From an uncultured Clostridia bacterium (GTDB lineage: Bacteria; Bacillota; Clostridia; Oscillospirales; Acutalibacteraceae): DNA of 64,000 nt. Position numbers and translations under genes: made by a program. The stretch covers positions 1 to 64,000 of the forward strand of contig CALEII010000035.1 in assembly GCA_937876205.1 (NCBI GenBank), read 5' to 3'. This document shows positions 23,944 to 32,249 of the stretch, piece by piece (position 1 is the stretch's first letter; each line of letters begins with the position of its first letter). The notes below the pieces were generated by a model. The model was not told the DNA's origin. It saw nothing but the letters and a program-made list of their open reading frames with translations, and did no database searches.

Positions 23944-25972
23944 TACTTAAAATCTTCAATGCACCTGTGGGACAAAGGTCTGCACACATATGGCAGTCTT
24001 TGCAGACGGCAACTGTTTCGGGATTGTCAAATTCAGGTTTGATGACAGTACTGAAGCCTCTGCCTACAAGACCTAAAATCCCCTTGCCTGCATTCTCTTT
24101 ACAGGTACGTACACACAGATTACAAAGAATACACTTGCCCTGATCCCTTTCGATTGTGACAAGTCTCTGCTCCTTGTAGCATTCGTGCTTTGCTCCGCCG
24201 AGTCTGTCAGGTGAAATGGGCATTTCATTGGCGTATCTGATAAGCTTGCAGTCCTTGAAATCGTGGCATCCGCATTCAAGACAGCGCTTTGCCTCTTCCC
24301 TTGCCTGATCTTCGGTAAAGCCGTTGATAACAGATTCAAAATTATTCTTTCTGTAATCAGGAGCCTTTACGGACATAACTGCTCTTGCCTTTTTCTCACG
24401 GTCTGAGAGCATTTCTGCAGTAACATTTCTCTGTGAATAATATGGCTTAGGGAAATCCATAGGCATACCAAGAAGATATGCATTTATAGCCTTTGCTGCT
24501 GTATTTGCTTCTGCAATAGCGTCGATTGCAATTGATGCACCCTTGTTTGTAGCATCACCTGCGGCAAAAACGCCCTCAAGGTTTGTCATACAGGTCATTT
24601 CATCGGCAAGCATTGTTCCCCACTTTGTCATTTCAATCTCTTCAAAGCCCTGTGGAGCACATTTCTGACCGATTGCAGAAATAACAGTGTCAACGCTGAG
24701 TGTTTTAAACTCACCTTCAACGGGTACGGGACTTCTTCTGCCTGAAGCATCGGGCTCGCCAAGCTCCATAATCTGAAGTCTGACTTCCTTTACCTTGCCG
24801 TTTTCACCGACAATCTCATCAGGATTTGTAAGGAAAAGGAACTGTACGCCTTCTTCAATAGCTTCTTCTATTTCTATATCCTCAGCGGGAGCCTCTGCAC
24901 GTGTTCTTCTGTAAATTACATAGACGTTTTCAGCTCCGCATCTTACTGCTGTACGACAGGCATCCATTGCTGTGTTACCGCCGCCGACAACAGCAACATT
25001 TTTGCCGATATCGGGAATGATACCCATATTCACTTCTCTGAGGAAATCAATACCACTGAGTACGCCCTCAAGGTCTTCACCCTTGCATCGCATACTGCTG
25101 CCTTTCCACGCACCAACGGTTACAAGCACAGCATCATTGGAATTTCTGATTTCTTCAAATGAAATATCCTTGCCGATTTTTGTGTTGTTGACCATTTTGA
25201 CACCAAGGTCGGCAATTGCTTTTACTTCCTTACGGAGAACGTCCTTGGGAAGCCTGTATTCGGGAATTCCGTAACGAAGCATACCACCCATTTCGGGCAT
25301 TGCATCATAAATTGTGACATCGTGTCCCGAAAGACGCAGATAATATGCCGCATTGAGACCTGCAGGGCCGCCGCCGATTATTGCAACATTCTTGCCTGTT
25401 GATTCTTCACACACAGCCTTGAAAGGAGTGTCTGATTCAAGGTCTCTGTCAGCGGCAAAAGCCTTGAGGAAAGCAACAGAAAGAGGTTCTTCAACAAGTC
25501 TTCTTCTGCAATGTGATTCACAGGGATGAGGACAAACTCTGCCGATTGATGCAGGGATTGATATTTTTTCTTTGATAATTCTGACTGCTTCACTGTCATT
25601 GCCGAGAGCTATCTGCTTGAGATACCCCTGAATGTCTGTGTGAGCAGGACAATTAAGTGAGCAGGGAGCAACGCAATCCCCCTCGTGGTCACTCATAATA
25701 AGCTCAAGAGCAATTTTTCTTGCCTTTTTAACTCTGTCTGTTTCTGTGCTGAGCACCATTCCGTCAGAAGCTACAGCTGAGCAGGCACGCATCAGTTTCG
25801 GCATACCCTGAGCCTCAATAAGACAAAGACCGCAAGCACCGTACAGCTTAAGATTGGGACTGTAGCAGAGATTGGGGATTTCAACACCGTTTTTAGCGGC
25901 AATACCCAGAATTGTATCACCTTTATTTCCTGTCATTTCAATACCGTTGACAGTTATTTTAATCTGTTCCAT
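23939..25972 (-). CDS. NfnB/GltD-like flavin and iron-sulfur subunit of a Stn-type transhydrogenase
   Basis: A 677-residue fusion. Residues 1-85 are a 2Fe-2S ferredoxin domain (CYSPNLKLYGACGLC and a later RACS). Next comes a GltD/NfnB-type module with a Cys-rich helical part (CSLNCPAHTDIQGYL, RVCPHPCESHC), an FAD site IIGGGPAGLNAAYYL and an NADPH site AVVGGGNTAMDACR. The C-terminus has further clusters: CLECGCHDFKDC, CILCNLCVRTC and CKDCHMCADLCPTGAL. No hydrogenase H-cluster motif is present. With the NuoF and NuoE genes upstream in the same operon this matches the Sporomusa-type Nfn (StnABC), which couples NADH, NADPH and ferredoxin. A formate dehydrogenase partner is an alternative. Confidence 0.85.
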   Translation of the reverse strand: MEQIKITVNGIEMTGNKGDTILGIAAKNGVEIPNLCYSPNLKLYGACGLCLIEAQGMPKLMRACSAVASDGMVLSTETDRVKKARKIALELIMSDHEGDCVAPCSLNCPAHTDIQGYLKQIALGNDSEAVRIIKEKISIPASIGRVCPHPCESHCRRRLVEEPLSVAFLKAFAADRDLESDTPFKAVCEESTGKNVAIIGGGPAGLNAAYYLRLSGHDVTIYDAMPEMGGMLRYGIPEYRLPKDVLRKEVKAIADLGVKMVNNTKIGKDISFEEIRNSNDAVLVTVGAWKGSSMRCKGEDLEGVLSGIDFLREVNMGIIPDIGKNVAVVGGGNTAMDACRTAVRCGAENVYVIYRRTRAEAPAEDIEIEEAIEEGVQFLFLTNPDEIVGENGKVKEVRLQIMELGEPDASGRRSPVPVEGEFKTLSVDTVISAIGQKCAPQGFEEIEMTKWGTMLADEMTCMTNLEGVFAAGDATNKGASIAIDAIAEANTAAKAINAYLLGMPMDFPKPYYSQRNVTAEMLSDREKKARAVMSVKAPDYRKNNFESVINGFTEDQAREEAKRCLECGCHDFKDCKLIRYANEMPISPDRLGGAKHECYKEQRLVTIERDQGKCILCNLCVRTCKENAGKGILGLVGRGFSTVIKPEFDNPETVAVCKDCHMCADLCPTGALKILSK

Positions 25973-25986
25973 TTATGCCGCCTCCT

Positions 25987-27741
25987 TTATTCCACATTTA
26001 TCGCACCGAAACGGCAGGAATTTACACACTGACCGCAACGGATACATATATCACTGTCAATTATATGAGCTTTTTTCACTTCACCGCTGATTGCCTTCGC
26101 AGGGCACTTCTTTGCGCAGAGTGTACAACCCTTACATTTATCTGCAATGATTGAATACGTCAGCAGGTCAACACATTCCTTTGCAGGGCACTTTTTCTCG
26201 TTGATATGTGCTTCATATTCATCACGGAAATATCTGATTGTTGTAAGCACGGGGTTAGGAGCCGTCTGACCGAGACCACAGAGAGCACCGTCCTTGACTG
26301 CTTCGCAAAGCTCCTCAAGAAGCTCAATATCGCCCTCTTTACCCTCGCCTTTTACGATTCGTGTGAGGATTTCCTGCATTCTTCTTGTGCCGATACGGCA
26401 ATGTACACACTTTCCGCAGGATTCAAGGGCTGTGAAATCAAGGAAGAACTTAGCCATACCGACCATACAGGTGCTTTCATCCATAACAACCATACCGCCT
26501 GAGCCCATAATTGCGCCTGTTGCCCCCAAAGCCTTATAGTCAATGACAGTATCAAGTAATTCCTTAGGAATACAGCCGCCTGAGGGACCGCCCATCTGAA
26601 CAGCCTTGAATTCCTTGTCGTCACGGATTCCTCCGCCGATGCCGTAAATAACATCACGCAGAGTTTTACCCATAGGTATCTCAACAAGACCGCCTTTACG
26701 GATTTTTCCCGTGAGTGCAAAAACCTTTGTGCCCTTGCTGTTTTCAGTACCCATTGCTGCAAAAGCGGCACCACCGTTATTCATTATCCAGGCAACATTT
26801 GCGAAGGTTTCAACATTGTTGATGTTTGAAGGCTCATCCATATAGCCCTTCTGTGCAGGGAAAGGAGGTTTAAGACGAGGCATACCTCTCTTGCCTTCAA
26901 GTGACTCGATAAGAGCTGTTTCTTCACCGCAGACAAATGCACCTGCACCGGCTTTAATTCGCATATCACAGGAAAATGATGTTCCGAGAATATTTTCACC
27001 TAAAAGATTTGACTTTTTAGCCTGCTCAATGGCAATTTCAAGATTTGTGATTGCAAGAGGATATTCAGCTCTTACATAAACAATCATTTCCTTTGCGCCG
27101 ATGGCATAAGCTCCGATGAGCATACCTTCAATAAGGGTGTGAGGGTCAGATTCTATGACTGCTCTGTCCATAAATGCACCGGGGTCACCCTCGTCTGCAT
27201 TACAGATGAGATATTTTGTGTCGCTGACGCTCTGTCTTGCCGCATTCCATTTGAACCAGGTGGGGAAACCTGCACCGCCTCTGCCTGCAAGACCTGATAT
27301 TTTTATCTCTTCAATAACCTGCTCGGGAGTCATTGTTTTAAGCACTTTTTCAAGGGCTTCATAGCCGTCTGCCTCTCTGTAATCATCAAGAGAAACGGGG
27401 TCAATAAGACCGCAGTGACGAAGAGCAATTCTTGTCTGACGATTGAGGAATTCTTCATCGTCAGCAGAGATTGTGATTGTATCAACAAGAGATAAATCTC
27501 CCGTTCTTGCACAGTTAACTATATTTTCAGCATCAGATGCCTTGACTTTTACAAGTCTTCTCAGAAGTGTTTTGCCGTCATAGAGGTCAACAATAGGCTC
27601 AAGGAAACACATTCCGATACAGCCTGTACTGCCGAGAGTAAACACTTCGTTTTCAGTCATAAGACCTTCAATTGCCTTATGCACTTTACCTGCACCTGCA
27701 GCAATACCGCAAGAACCTTCACCAATAACTATACGCATCAT
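25987..27741 (-). CDS. NuoF/HydB-like NADH-binding subunit
   Basis: A 584-residue NuoF-type flavoprotein. An N-terminal thioredoxin-like 2Fe-2S part shows three cysteines (GSCGIAAGA, GCIGMC), as in many fused NuoF proteins. The FMN/NADH core has GRGGAGFPTWFKW and GEETALIESLEGKRG; a 4Fe-4S site is at ESCGKCVHCRIGTRRM. Two ferredoxin clusters end the protein (CKGCTLCAKKCP and CIRCGQCVNSC). This is the HydB layout of bifurcating complexes, with FMN as the likely bifurcation or NADH site. ATG 27741 overlaps the nuoE-like stop in ATGA; ATG 27738 is also possible. Confidence 0.9.
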   Translation of the reverse strand: MMRIVIGEGSCGIAAGAGKVHKAIEGLMTENEVFTLGSTGCIGMCFLEPIVDLYDGKTLLRRLVKVKASDAENIVNCARTGDLSLVDTITISADDEEFLNRQTRIALRHCGLIDPVSLDDYREADGYEALEKVLKTMTPEQVIEEIKISGLAGRGGAGFPTWFKWNAARQSVSDTKYLICNADEGDPGAFMDRAVIESDPHTLIEGMLIGAYAIGAKEMIVYVRAEYPLAITNLEIAIEQAKKSNLLGENILGTSFSCDMRIKAGAGAFVCGEETALIESLEGKRGMPRLKPPFPAQKGYMDEPSNINNVETFANVAWIMNNGGAAFAAMGTENSKGTKVFALTGKIRKGGLVEIPMGKTLRDVIYGIGGGIRDDKEFKAVQMGGPSGGCIPKELLDTVIDYKALGATGAIMGSGGMVVMDESTCMVGMAKFFLDFTALESCGKCVHCRIGTRRMQEILTRIVKGEGKEGDIELLEELCEAVKDGALCGLGQTAPNPVLTTIRYFRDEYEAHINEKKCPAKECVDLLTYSIIADKCKGCTLCAKKCPAKAISGEVKKAHIIDSDICIRCGQCVNSCRFGAINVE

Positions 27742-28235
27742 TTACCCTCCTCCTTCTGAATATTTTTAATAACTTCAACAGCTGAATCGGGTGTGAGGTT
27801 GCCGTATGCTTCACCGTTTATCATAATAACGGGAGCAAGTGAACAGCAGCCGAGACAGGCAACATTTTCAAGGGTAAAAAGACCGTCTTCGGTTGTTTCT
27901 CCGTTACCGATACCAAGATATTCTGAAATAGCAGCAGCTACTCTTTCACTGCCGTTGACATGGCAGGCAGTACCCTGACAGGACATTATGAGATACTTGC
28001 CGATAGGAGTAAGCCTGAACTGTGAATAAAATGTAGCAACACCCATTACATCAGCAGGTGTGATGCCCACATTTTCGGCAATATGATACATAACATCCTT
28101 GGGAAGATAGCCATATATATCCTGAGCTTTCTGAAGAATTGTTATAAGATTTGAAGATACTCCGCCGTATGTTTCAAGAACATCCTTGAGCAGAGAAAGG
28201 TCACTTTTAGGACCGTTACAATTACACTGACACAT
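27738..28235 (-). CDS. NuoE/HydC-like 2Fe-2S subunit
   Basis: A 165-residue thioredoxin-like 2Fe-2S protein, first gene of the operon. The four ligands are visible in SCQGTACHVNG and NVACLGCCSLAP; the helical N-terminal part includes LQKAQDIYGYLPKDVM and GVATFYSQF, standard for NuoE. An additional Cys pair in MCQCNCNG is at the extreme N-terminus. I start at ATG 28235, with GGAGG 7 bases upstream. It forms the small subunit of the NADH-oxidising module with the following NuoF-like protein. Confidence 0.92.
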   Translation of the reverse strand: MCQCNCNGPKSDLSLLKDVLETYGGVSSNLITILQKAQDIYGYLPKDVMYHIAENVGITPADVMGVATFYSQFRLTPIGKYLIMSCQGTACHVNGSERVAAAISEYLGIGNGETTEDGLFTLENVACLGCCSLAPVIMINGEAYGNLTPDSAVEVIKNIQKEEGK

Positions 28236-28330
28236 AACTATGCCTCCTGTATATATAATAACAGATATACTATAACACAAAACAAAGAATTATTCAAGAC
28301 AAACTGAATATACAAGTTATGGAGTATAAG

Positions 28331-28360
28331 AAAAACCGCAAGGCACTAAGCTTTGCGGTC
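28331..28360 (-). terminator. Terminator of the XRE gene
   Basis: ACCGCAAAGC and GCCTTGCGGT pair around TTAGT on the reverse strand, followed by TTTTTC. It is similar in sequence to the hairpin at 28732-28768 on the other side of the gene. Confidence 0.7.
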
Positions 28361-28369
28361 ACAAGTGTA

Positions 28370-28594
28370 TTATACTTCAGGTTGCGGTGTCTCAACATCG
28401 GTAATTCCAAGAATATAGTCAGCAGAGAGTTTATAAAATTCACACAGCTTAATAATATGCCTCGCTTTCATTTCATTCTCGCCCGATTCATACCGCCTGT
28501 ATTGCTGATACTTCATACCTAAAAAATCTGCAACCTGCTGTTGCGTAAGATCTCTGTCTTCTCTGATATCTCTTATTCTTTGTGAGTATTCCAT
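28370..28594 (-). CDS. XRE-family helix-turn-helix regulator
   Basis: A 74-residue DNA-binding protein made of one Cro/CI-type helix-turn-helix: LTQQQVADFLGMKYQQYRRY is the recognition unit and the fold ends at LCEFYKLSADYILG. ATG 28594 follows AAGGGAG at 8-9 bases. It has no effector domain. Two AAAAC-type palindromes (28663-28678, 28693-28712) in the upstream region are good candidates for its own operators. Flanked on both sides by similar hairpins, so it may be a small mobile or exchangeable cassette. Target genes unknown. Confidence 0.85.
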   Translation of the reverse strand: MEYSQRIRDIREDRDLTQQQVADFLGMKYQQYRRYESGENEMKARHIIKLCEFYKLSADYILGITDVETPQPEV

Positions 28595-28654
28595 AATCAG
28601 CACTCCCTTAATTTGGTCATCATGCTGATTTTATCACAATACAAAACAAAAGTG

Positions 28655-28683
28655 TTGCATTTAAAACAGTTGTGTTTTATAAT
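28655..28683 (+). promoter_or_regulatory. Forward promoter with palindromic operators upstream of the XRE gene
   Basis: TTGCAT (28655-28660) and TATAAT (28678-28683) are 17 bases apart. AAAACA-gttg-TGTTTT (28663-28678) lies between them and ATAAAAC-aattta-GTTTTAT (28693-28712) covers the expected start. Only ~80 bases separate the start from the next terminator, so a short RNA is the only product seen on this strand. Confidence 0.5.
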
Positions 28684-28731
28684 ATTATCAATATAAAACA
28701 ATTTAGTTTTATACCGATTGTTGCCACACAA

Positions 28732-28768
28732 CAAAACCGCAGGGCATTGTAGCCTTGCGGTTTTGTTT
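28732..28768. terminator. Hairpin terminator between ileS and the XRE cassette
   Basis: AAAACCGCAGGGC and GCCTTGCGGTTTT pair around ATTGTA with TTTTGTTTAT after it on the plus strand; the reverse strand U-run is weaker. Confidence 0.65.
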
Positions 28769-28785
28769 ATACATAAAATGTTAAA

Positions 28786-31700
28786 TTATACCTTTGCAAC
28801 TGCGATAGTTACATTTTCACCGTTGATATCCCATTCCTTGCCGTTTGCAAGCTCTGCATCTGAAATGCTGTCTGAGAGAACAACAACTGAAATTGCTGTT
28901 TCATTCTTCTTTGCAATCTCATAGACCTTCTGATTGCCTGTAACAGCAACATTGATTCGGTCTGTAACATTAAAGCCTGAATCCTTACGCATTGTCTGAA
29001 TCTTACTTACAAGCTCCTTGACAAAGCCTTCTTCAATGAGCTCGGGAGTGAGAAGTGTATCGAGAGCAACTGTAACACCCTTGTCTGAAACAGTGAATAC
29101 TCCCTCTTTCTGCTTTGTATCGATAAGAACATCTTCCGCACCGAGTTCAATGTCACCACCTGAAAGGCTGAGAACAAGCTTGCCTTCGTCATCAAGTGTC
29201 TTCTTAGCTGATGAGGGAAGCTCTGCAAGTGCATTTCTGATTTCACCGAGCATTTTGCCGAACTTGGGTCCGAGTGTCTTGAGCTGAGGCTTGAATGTGT
29301 AAGAAACAAGTGAATCTGCATCTGAATCGAAGTCAACGTTCTTGACATTTAGCTCATCTCTGATTATTTCAACAAAGTTTTCGCTGAGCTTCTTGTCACA
29401 CTGAACATACATTGTGTTAAGAGGCTGACGGTTCTTGATGTTTGAACCGTTTCTTGCAGCTCTGCCGAGAACAACGATATTCACAACTTCATCCATAGCT
29501 GTTTCAAGAGCAGTGTCGATGAGGCTTTCATTGATTTCGGGGTAATCACAAAGATGGATACTTACGGGAGCGGTCTTATTGATGTTACATACAAGATTCT
29601 GATAAATTGACTCTGCCATAAAAGGAATCATAGGAGCTGCAGCCTTTGCAGTTGTAACAAGAGCAGTATAAAGAGTCATATATGCAGCCTTTTTGTCTTC
29701 TGTAACAGTCTGAGCCCAGTATCTTTCTCTGCCACGGCGTACATACCAGTTACTCATTTCATCAACAAAGCCCTGAAGAGCCTTTGCTGCTTCGGGAATA
29801 CGGTAGTTTGCAAGATTGTCGTCAACAGTCTTCACCATTGAATTCAGCTTAGAAAGAAGCCACTTGTCCATAACAGTGAGCTGACAGTCATTGATGTCAT
29901 ACTTTGTGGGGTCAAACTTGTCAATGTTTGCATAAAGCACATAGAACGCATAAGTATTCCAGAGTGTACCCATAAACTTACGCTGACCTTCCGTAACAGC
30001 CTTGTCATGGAATCTGTTGGGAAGCCAGGGTGCTGAGTTAGTGTAGAAATACCAGCGGATAGCGTCTGCACCGTGCTTTTCAAGTGCATCAAAGGGGTCA
30101 ACAGCGTTACCCTTTGATTTACTCATTTTCTGACCGTTTTCATCCTGAACGTGTCCGAGAACGATAACATTCTTATAGGGTGCCTTATTGAAAATAAGAG
30201 TTGAAATTGCAAGAAGTGAATAGAACCAGCCACGTGTCTGGTCAACAGCTTCTGAAATGAAGTCTGCGGGGAACTGTGACTCAAAAAGCTCCTTATTCTC
30301 AAAGGGATAATGATGCTGTGCGAAGGGCATTGCACCTGAGTCAAACCAGCAGTCAATAACCTCGGGAACTCTTGTCATCTGCTTTCCGCATTCGGGACAC
30401 TTGATTGTGACTGCATCAACATAAGGTCTGTGAAGCTCGATATCGTCGGGACAGTTGTCGCTCATTTCCTTGAGCTCTGCAATAGAGCCTACAGAATGAC
30501 GGTGACCGCATTCACATTCCCAGATATTAAGAGGAGTACCCCAGTATCTGTTACGGCTGATACCCCAGTCCTGAACATTTTCAAGCCAGTCACCGAATCT
30601 GCCCTTACCGATGCTTTCGGGAATCCAGTTGATCGTGTTGTTATTTCTGATAAGGTCCTCACGGACTTCTGTCATCTTGATAAACCATGATTCTCTTGCG
30701 TAATAGATAAGAGGAGTGTCACATCTCCAGCAGTGGGGATAATCGTGCTCAAACTTGGGAGCATCGAAAAGCATACCCTTCTTATCAAGGTCAACAAGCA
30801 CCATGGGGTCTGCTTTCTTTACGAAAGTACCTGCATAAGGTGTGTTATCTGTCATATTACCCTTGCCATCAACAAACTGAACAAAGGGAAGGTCATACTT
30901 TCTGCCCACTCTTGCATCGTCTTCACCGAATGCGGGAGCACAGTGAACGATACCTGTACCGTCTGTCATTGTGACATAGCTGTCGCACATTACGAAGAAA
31001 GCCTTTTTATTCTGCTTGTCGCATACAGGCTTGATGAAGTCAAAGAGAGGCTCATATTCCTTGTGCTCAAGAGCCTGTCCGGGGAATGACTCAAGAATTT
31101 CGTATGCAGGGGCTTCTTCTGTTGCAAGTTTGCCGAGAACCTTGTCAAGAAGAGCTTCTGCCATATAATATGTGTATCCGTCTGCAGCCTTGACCTTGCA
31201 GTATGTGTCCTTGGGGTTTACACACAGTGCAACGTTTGAGGGAAGAGTCCAGGGAGTTGTTGTCCACGCAAGGAAATACGCATCCTCTCCTGCAACCTTG
31301 AAGCGAACAACTGCAGAGCGTTCTTTAACAAGCTTATAGCCCTGAGCAACCTCGTGTGATGAAAGAGGTGTTCCGCAACGGGGGCAGTAGGGAACGATTT
31401 TGAAGCCTTTATAAAGAAGGTCTTTTTCATAAATCTTCTTGAGTGCCCACCATTCTGATTCAATGAAATCATTGTGATATGTTACATAAGGGTCATCCAT
31501 ATCAGCCCAGAAACCGACTGTACGTGAGAAATCTTCCCACATACCCTTATACTTCCATACACTTTCCTTACAGTGACCGATAAAGGGGTCAAGACCGTAT
31601 TCTTCAATCTGCTCCTTACCGTCAAGACCTAAAAGCTTTTCAACCTCAAGCTCAACAGGAAGACCGTGTGTATCCCAGCCTGCTTTACGGGGAACCATAC

Positions 31701-31929
31701 AGCCTTTCATTGTTCTGTAACGGGGAATCATATCCTTGATAACACGTGTAAGAACGTGACCGATATGCGGCTTGCCGTTAGCTGTGGGAGGGCCGTCATA
31801 GAAAACATAGGGAGTACCCTTTGCTTTTTCTTCAATACTCTTTTCAAAAATCTTTTCGTCACGCCAGAACTTCTCAATTTTCTTTTCCTGCTCGACGAAA
31901 TTCACATTGGGGGAAATGGGATCGTACAT
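28786..31929 (-). CDS. ileS: Isoleucyl-tRNA synthetase
   Basis: A 1047-residue class I synthetase. HIGH motif: PPTANGKPHIGHVL; KMSKS motif: QKMSKSKGNAVDPF; the editing domain and the anticodon-binding domain follow in the normal order. The length and the absence of the C-terminal zinc-finger of the ~920-residue type place it in the long, eukaryote-like group (IleS2), some members of which resist mupirocin; that is inference from length and layout. ATG 31929 follows AAAGGAGA and lies just downstream of the T-box terminator; a longer frame runs into the T-box and is not used. Confidence 0.95.
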   Translation of the reverse strand: MYDPISPNVNFVEQEKKIEKFWRDEKIFEKSIEEKAKGTPYVFYDGPPTANGKPHIGHVLTRVIKDMIPRYRTMKGCMVPRKAGWDTHGLPVELEVEKLLGLDGKEQIEEYGLDPFIGHCKESVWKYKGMWEDFSRTVGFWADMDDPYVTYHNDFIESEWWALKKIYEKDLLYKGFKIVPYCPRCGTPLSSHEVAQGYKLVKERSAVVRFKVAGEDAYFLAWTTTPWTLPSNVALCVNPKDTYCKVKAADGYTYYMAEALLDKVLGKLATEEAPAYEILESFPGQALEHKEYEPLFDFIKPVCDKQNKKAFFVMCDSYVTMTDGTGIVHCAPAFGEDDARVGRKYDLPFVQFVDGKGNMTDNTPYAGTFVKKADPMVLVDLDKKGMLFDAPKFEHDYPHCWRCDTPLIYYARESWFIKMTEVREDLIRNNNTINWIPESIGKGRFGDWLENVQDWGISRNRYWGTPLNIWECECGHRHSVGSIAELKEMSDNCPDDIELHRPYVDAVTIKCPECGKQMTRVPEVIDCWFDSGAMPFAQHHYPFENKELFESQFPADFISEAVDQTRGWFYSLLAISTLIFNKAPYKNVIVLGHVQDENGQKMSKSKGNAVDPFDALEKHGADAIRWYFYTNSAPWLPNRFHDKAVTEGQRKFMGTLWNTYAFYVLYANIDKFDPTKYDINDCQLTVMDKWLLSKLNSMVKTVDDNLANYRIPEAAKALQGFVDEMSNWYVRRGRERYWAQTVTEDKKAAYMTLYTALVTTAKAAAPMIPFMAESIYQNLVCNINKTAPVSIHLCDYPEINESLIDTALETAMDEVVNIVVLGRAARNGSNIKNRQPLNTMYVQCDKKLSENFVEIIRDELNVKNVDFDSDADSLVSYTFKPQLKTLGPKFGKMLGEIRNALAELPSSAKKTLDDEGKLVLSLSGGDIELGAEDVLIDTKQKEGVFTVSDKGVTVALDTLLTPELIEEGFVKELVSKIQTMRKDSGFNVTDRINVAVTGNQKVYEIAKKNETAISVVVLSDSISDAELANGKEWDINGENVTIAVAKV

Positions 31930-31951
31930 TAAGAAATCTCCTTTCAAAAAT

Positions 31952-32182
31952 AAAAAAGGTCTTTGCCCCGTAATACAGGACAAAGACCGATACTTTGCTT
32001 TTAAACCACCTGATTACAACATACCATCATATGCGTCCGTTTTAACGGTCGGCAACCGGAGAAGCTTACTGCAATTTCAGCCCTCTGCTCCGGAGTGATT
32101 TTCGTTTCCTGCTTCATACCGACCTTGCACCGTCGTCGGCTCGCTGAAAATCTGCTAAGAAATTACTCTCTCCATCATTGCA
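31952..32182 (-). promoter_or_regulatory. T-box riboswitch (isoleucine) upstream of ileS
   Basis: The reverse strand carries a T-box leader. Stem I begins with GGAGAGAGTAATTT near 32175; the distal part is GCGAGCCGACGACGG and TGCAAGGTCGGT (32118-32144). The specifier appears to be ATC at 32097-32099, an isoleucine codon, followed by ACTCCGGAG. GGTGG (32006-32010), which binds the tRNA acceptor end, precedes a terminator of GGTCTTTGTCC paired with GGGGCAAAGACC (31958-31988) and a T-run (31952-31957). Uncharged tRNA-Ile should stabilise the antiterminator and allow ileS transcription. Confidence 0.88.
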
Positions 32183-32198
32183 TTTCTATATCAAAGCA

Positions 32199-32227
32199 AT
32201 TATACAACATAAAACCGGAATAGTCAA
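32199..32227 (-). promoter_or_regulatory. Promoter of ileS and its T-box
   Basis: On the reverse strand TTGACT (32222-32227) and TATAAT (32199-32204) are 17 bases apart, just upstream of Stem I. Confidence 0.8.
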
Positions 32228-32249
32228 GAGATATTTATCACTTAAGTTT

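Noticed and set aside
23939..28235. HydABC electron-bifurcating [FeFe] hydrogenase
   Set aside because: NuoE- and NuoF-like genes fit, but the third gene has a GltD/NfnB module and no H-cluster cysteine motifs.
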